DNA of 39,782 bases from an uncultured Oscillospiraceae bacterium (lineage in GTDB: Bacteria > Bacillota > Clostridia > Oscillospirales > Oscillospiraceae), in the NCBI GenBank assembly GCA_947625945.1, contig CANQQI010000006.1:1-39782 (forward strand), written 5' to 3'. Each line of letters begins with the position of its first letter. The stretch's first letter is position 1. Below, piece by piece: positions 36,801-39,782 of this stretch. The notes beneath the pieces are model-generated. The model had not been told where the DNA came from. It made no database searches and saw only the letters and a program-made list of their open reading frames with translations. The position numbers were made by a program, and so were the translations under genes.

Positions 36801-38066
36801 CTAGTCTCCTCCCTGAAGCAAAAAGATGGTGGATACGTTGCGGAACCGATGGAACGCGGAAAGAAAACTGAAGATCAGCACCAAAAGCAGCAGCCCGAAG
36901 CAGTAGGACAGCCCAACAACGCCCACCGTAGCGGTGGCGGAGCTGCCGCTTCCCAGCAGCTGCCGGAACCAGGGATAGCTGGCATAGGCGATCACCAGGG
37001 CGATCAGCAAATTCACGCACCCGAAGACGCAGTTCAGAACCAGCATTTTCCTTCTGGTCATGCCGAGGAGAAAGAAAACGGAAAACTCCTGCTGCCGCTG
37101 GAAGGTCATGAGGAACAGATATCCGCCGTAGCCGAAAAAGGCCAGCAGGCTCAGCAGCAGGAACTCCAGGATGGCCATGGAGTTGTTTACAAAGACGCGG
37201 GAAAAGGCCACCTTCTCCAGCTCCCCCATGGTGGCAAAGCTGCCCCAGGCGCCGACCTGGACATTGAGCGCTTGAACGGTTGCCGCCACATCCGCGTTCT
37301 CCTCCAGGGGCACCAGGAAGCTGCTTTCCCACTGGATCTCCGGGAAATACGCCGGGTCATAGCCCATCACGATGAAATCCGTCCCGGGATAATCGGACAG
37401 CTTCGTTCCGAAGCAGGATAGGGACGGGAAGCTCCCAAAACCGTGGCAGGTGGGCAGAACGGCTTCGTCTGAAAGAACGCCGGCGACCACGCAGGGGATG
37501 CCCGTATCGCCGTCTTGAAGGGTAACGGTGGCCTCCGCCCCCAGGGGGATCAAACCCGCGAGAGACGGACTGATCAGGATGGGCACGGCGCCCCTTTGCC
37601 CGGAGGAAGAGGCGCTCTCGCCGCTGAAAAGCCCGGTGGCTTCCAGCATTTCCTCCGAGTAAACCAGCAGGTTCCGAACCGCCGGCTGGTCCTGGCTGTC
37701 TCCCTCCGACTCGGTTCCCGTTCCCGCGTCGATGTACGCGGAATAAAGCGCCATCCGCATGGGACCGTCGATTCCGGCGGAGGCCAGCGCGTCTTTCGCG
37801 GCGGCGTCTACAAAGCCCGCGGATTCCGGGTCTATTTCGTTGGTGTAGGCATTATAAACCGCTTCGTTTGGATTAAAAAACAGGGTGCGCGAATCGTCCA
37901 CGGCGGCATAAGTCCCTTTTATTTCCTGCGCAAATTGCAGAAAGGCGTCCACGGGGCTAAATACAACCATCGAAAGCACAAACATCAGGACCAGCTGAAC
38001 GATCAAAACCGCTTCCTGCATGTACCGCCTGGAATAAAAATAACGGGCAAGTCTTATCGCGTTCAT
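36801..38066 (-). CDS. FtsX-like ABC transporter permease
   Basis: N-terminal TM, large extracytoplasmic domain, three C-terminal TM segments; adjacent to the ATPase gene. Confidence 0.85.
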   Translation of the reverse strand: MNAIRLARYFYSRRYMQEAVLIVQLVLMFVLSMVVFSPVDAFLQFAQEIKGTYAAVDDSRTLFFNPNEAVYNAYTNEIDPESAGFVDAAAKDALASAGIDGPMRMALYSAYIDAGTGTESEGDSQDQPAVRNLLVYSEEMLEATGLFSGESASSSGQRGAVPILISPSLAGLIPLGAEATVTLQDGDTGIPCVVAGVLSDEAVLPTCHGFGSFPSLSCFGTKLSDYPGTDFIVMGYDPAYFPEIQWESSFLVPLEENADVAATVQALNVQVGAWGSFATMGELEKVAFSRVFVNNSMAILEFLLLSLLAFFGYGGYLFLMTFQRQQEFSVFFLLGMTRRKMLVLNCVFGCVNLLIALVIAYASYPWFRQLLGSGSSATATVGVVGLSYCFGLLLLVLIFSFLSAFHRFRNVSTIFLLQGGD

Positions 38067-39202
38067 TGCAGTCCACCTTTGTCCTGAATTTGCAAGATGT
38101 TACTGACTTTTTTCCCGGTCAGCAGAATGGTCGCCAAGTACACCAGAAGCAGCACGATCAAAAGCGGCCCAATGGCCGGGGCGGCGTCCGCGTCTATCAC
38201 TTCCAGTATGGGAAAACAAAGGATGTGGGCCAAAACCGCTGCGATCGAGCCGGCAATGAACACGATTGCCCAATGGCCCCATAGAAGCAGAACGCAGGTA
38301 AACTTCCGCATTCCGCAGATGCGATACACCATCATCTCTTTTTTGTAGAACGCGAGCCACTGTTCCATGATCTGGACGATCGTGATACAGGCGACCACGC
38401 CCAAAAACAGCGCGCCGATCATGGCGTTTTGGTTATTGAAGTTATAGGAGCTGGCGGAGTCCTTGCTTACGAAGCTGATCTGCGAATCGGGGAAACGGGA
38501 GCGCAGAATTTCGCTGTATCTCAGCAGGTCCGACCGGGAGGCGTGGTCAAAATGGACGAGGATCAGGGCCGGAGAGGCATTTTGCAGAAAGGTTTTGTAT
38601 GGGAGGATGGTGAAAAGCGTCTCCTCCACGTTTGCCTGCTCCTCGGGGGAGAGATCCTTTTCCGGAAAGAGGACCGCCTGCGCCTGATCGGAAATGCCGC
38701 TGCGAATATTAAATGTAGCGATCCACCCCGTCCCGATGATCTCATAGGTATCTGAAAACAGCTCGATCTCTTTCTCCGGGATTTTCCCAATATACTCGTA
38801 AGAGATGTAGGCCGCTTTCGCCCCCTCCCGCTGTTCCTGGGCGTTAAAGAAGCGCCCGCTGACCATGGGAAACCAGCGGTCCGGCTCCGACCCCTGCCAG
38901 CCGATGAGGACGCTGCTCGGAGATTCCCTGACCAGATAGAGGACATTCGACACATCCGATCCAAACAGCGCGTCTATTTCCTGGGGGAAGGATTGGACGT
39001 CGGCGAGCAGCTCCGCGCCAGGCTCTATGGTGACCGTGGAATACTCTGGGGACGAAGTCGAATAGAAATACTGCTTCATGGCATATCCCAGGATGATGCT
39101 GATGCAAAGCACCGCCACAAATACCCCCAAAAACAGCATGGCGCTGACAGCTTTGTTGCTTAAAATATGCCGCTTTAAGGAACCGAAAAATAGACGCCCC
39201 AC
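38063..39202 (-). CDS. FtsX-like ABC transporter permease, probable GTG start
   Basis: FtsX-like TM topology; GTG at 39202 preceded by aggagga on the minus strand; upstream ATG 39238 lies next to and partly inside the putative -10 box. Confidence 0.85.
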   Translation of the reverse strand: MGRLFFGSLKRHILSNKAVSAMLFLGVFVAVLCISIILGYAMKQYFYSTSSPEYSTVTIEPGAELLADVQSFPQEIDALFGSDVSNVLYLVRESPSSVLIGWQGSEPDRWFPMVSGRFFNAQEQREGAKAAYISYEYIGKIPEKEIELFSDTYEIIGTGWIATFNIRSGISDQAQAVLFPEKDLSPEEQANVEETLFTILPYKTFLQNASPALILVHFDHASRSDLLRYSEILRSRFPDSQISFVSKDSASSYNFNNQNAMIGALFLGVVACITIVQIMEQWLAFYKKEMMVYRICGMRKFTCVLLLWGHWAIVFIAGSIAAVLAHILCFPILEVIDADAAPAIGPLLIVLLLVYLATILLTGKKVSNILQIQDKGGLQ

Positions 39203-39238
39203 TTCGATCCTCCTCCTATTCCTTTCTCGGTCGATCAT

Positions 39239-39267
39239 ATTATATCTTTCGACTTTGCAAAAGTCAA
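39239..39267 (-). promoter_or_regulatory. Putative sigma-A promoter TTGACT-N17-TATAAT for the ABC transporter operon
   Basis: Minus strand -35 at 39262-39267, -10 at 39239-39244. Confidence 0.7.
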
Positions 39268-39321
39268 CAAATCTAAAATGATAATAAAAACCGTTAACGG
39301 GGGACGCAGACATTGGCAAAG

Positions 39322-39354
39322 CCAGGCCGGGGACCGTGCAGGTCCCCGGCCTGG
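39322..39354 (-). terminator. Strong hairpin (14-bp perfect stem), possible terminator of the truncated ORF
   Basis: ccaggccggggacc-gtgca-ggtccccggcctgg; weak U-tract. Confidence 0.5.
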
Positions 39355-39395
39355 GGTTTGTGGGCGACACGGGGGATTTTCCCCGCGCCAATGTT

Positions 39396-39782
39396 TTAGT
39401 TGAAGACGAGCTCCTCCAGGGTCTGGGTCTCCAGGTTCAGGATGTACTGCATCTCATGCAGGCCCTTGGACTGGCAGAAATAGACCTGGTTTTCGGCCAT
39501 GTACTGGCAGTCCACCATGGCCTCGGCCTCCAGAAGGGTCCGCTGCCGCATGGTGGTCAGGTCCAGCTGCACCAGATAGTCCCCGTCCAGCAGGAACACC
39601 ATGCCGCACTGGTAGTCCACATCCCGGAGTGCGCCATACCGGGCCCGATAGAGGGTGTTGCGGACGCTGCCGTCCAGGCTCACCTGCATCAGCGCTCCAT
39701 CGCCGGTGATGGCGTAGAGGTAGTACCGGGAATTTTCCCACTGGGTCACCGGCTCCGCCAGCACCTGCTTCAAAGGCTCCCC
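39396..39782 (-). CDS. Beta-propeller/DUF5050-like protein, C-terminal fragment continuing past the window edge
   Basis: Repeated YYLYAITGDGALMQVSLDG / VFLLDGDYLVQLDLTT pattern; no start codon can be confirmed inside the window. Confidence 0.6.
   Translation of the reverse strand, partial: GEPLKQVLAEPVTQWENSRYYLYAITGDGALMQVSLDGSVRNTLYRARYGALRDVDYQCGMVFLLDGDYLVQLDLTTMRQRTLLEAEAMVDCQYMAENQVYFCQSKGLHEMQYILNLETQTLEELVFN

Noticed and set aside
36127-37332. 401-aa form of the ABC ATPase ORF
   Set aside because: The first ~178 residues are out-of-frame translation of the upstream permease; the ATPase starts at MIQLSGVEKVY (36798).
1-39782. CRISPR array, phage structural genes, toxin-antitoxin or secondary-metabolite core genes
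   Set aside because: Looked for regularly spaced repeats and hallmark proteins; none seen. Repeats present are the 294-bp coding duplication, hairpin array and short edge repeats only.

Overview
The window looks like a chromosomal segment of a Gram-positive, gut-Firmicute-type bacterium; the taxonomy is inference from gene families and promoter style. Left part (1 to about 26.45 kb) is an accessory, island-like region. It holds a decayed serine recombinase, then a plant-glycoside/hemicellulose degradation locus built from two mirror-image modules. Module A (+ strand, 3.1-13.9 kb): AraC regulator (divergent), GH2, GPH-type symporter, GH39, domain-reversed GH3, GH43, GH1. Module B (- strand, 14.0-20.5 kb, with its own divergent AraC regulator): GPH-type symporter, GH78 and canonical GH3. 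A third unit is a membrane-anchored, domain-reversed GH3 with a duplicated C-terminal beta-rich domain, divergent from a TetR regulator. At about 26.45-26.54 kb lies the 3' half of a tRNA-Leu(UAG), from anticodon loop to CCA, followed by a perfect terminator; I read this as a likely integration scar (att site) marking the island edge. Right part (26.5-39.8 kb) looks more core-like: RelA/SpoT-type HD hydrolase, LRR/Sel1 protein, XRE-TPR regulator, beta-carbonic anhydrase, GH13, galT, rubrerythrin, a three-gene FtsX-type ABC transporter and a truncated beta-propeller-like ORF. A 270-bp intergenic array of seven hairpins separates galT and rubrerythrin. No CRISPR array, rRNA or intact tRNA was seen. 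All family calls are by eye from the translations; no database search was run.
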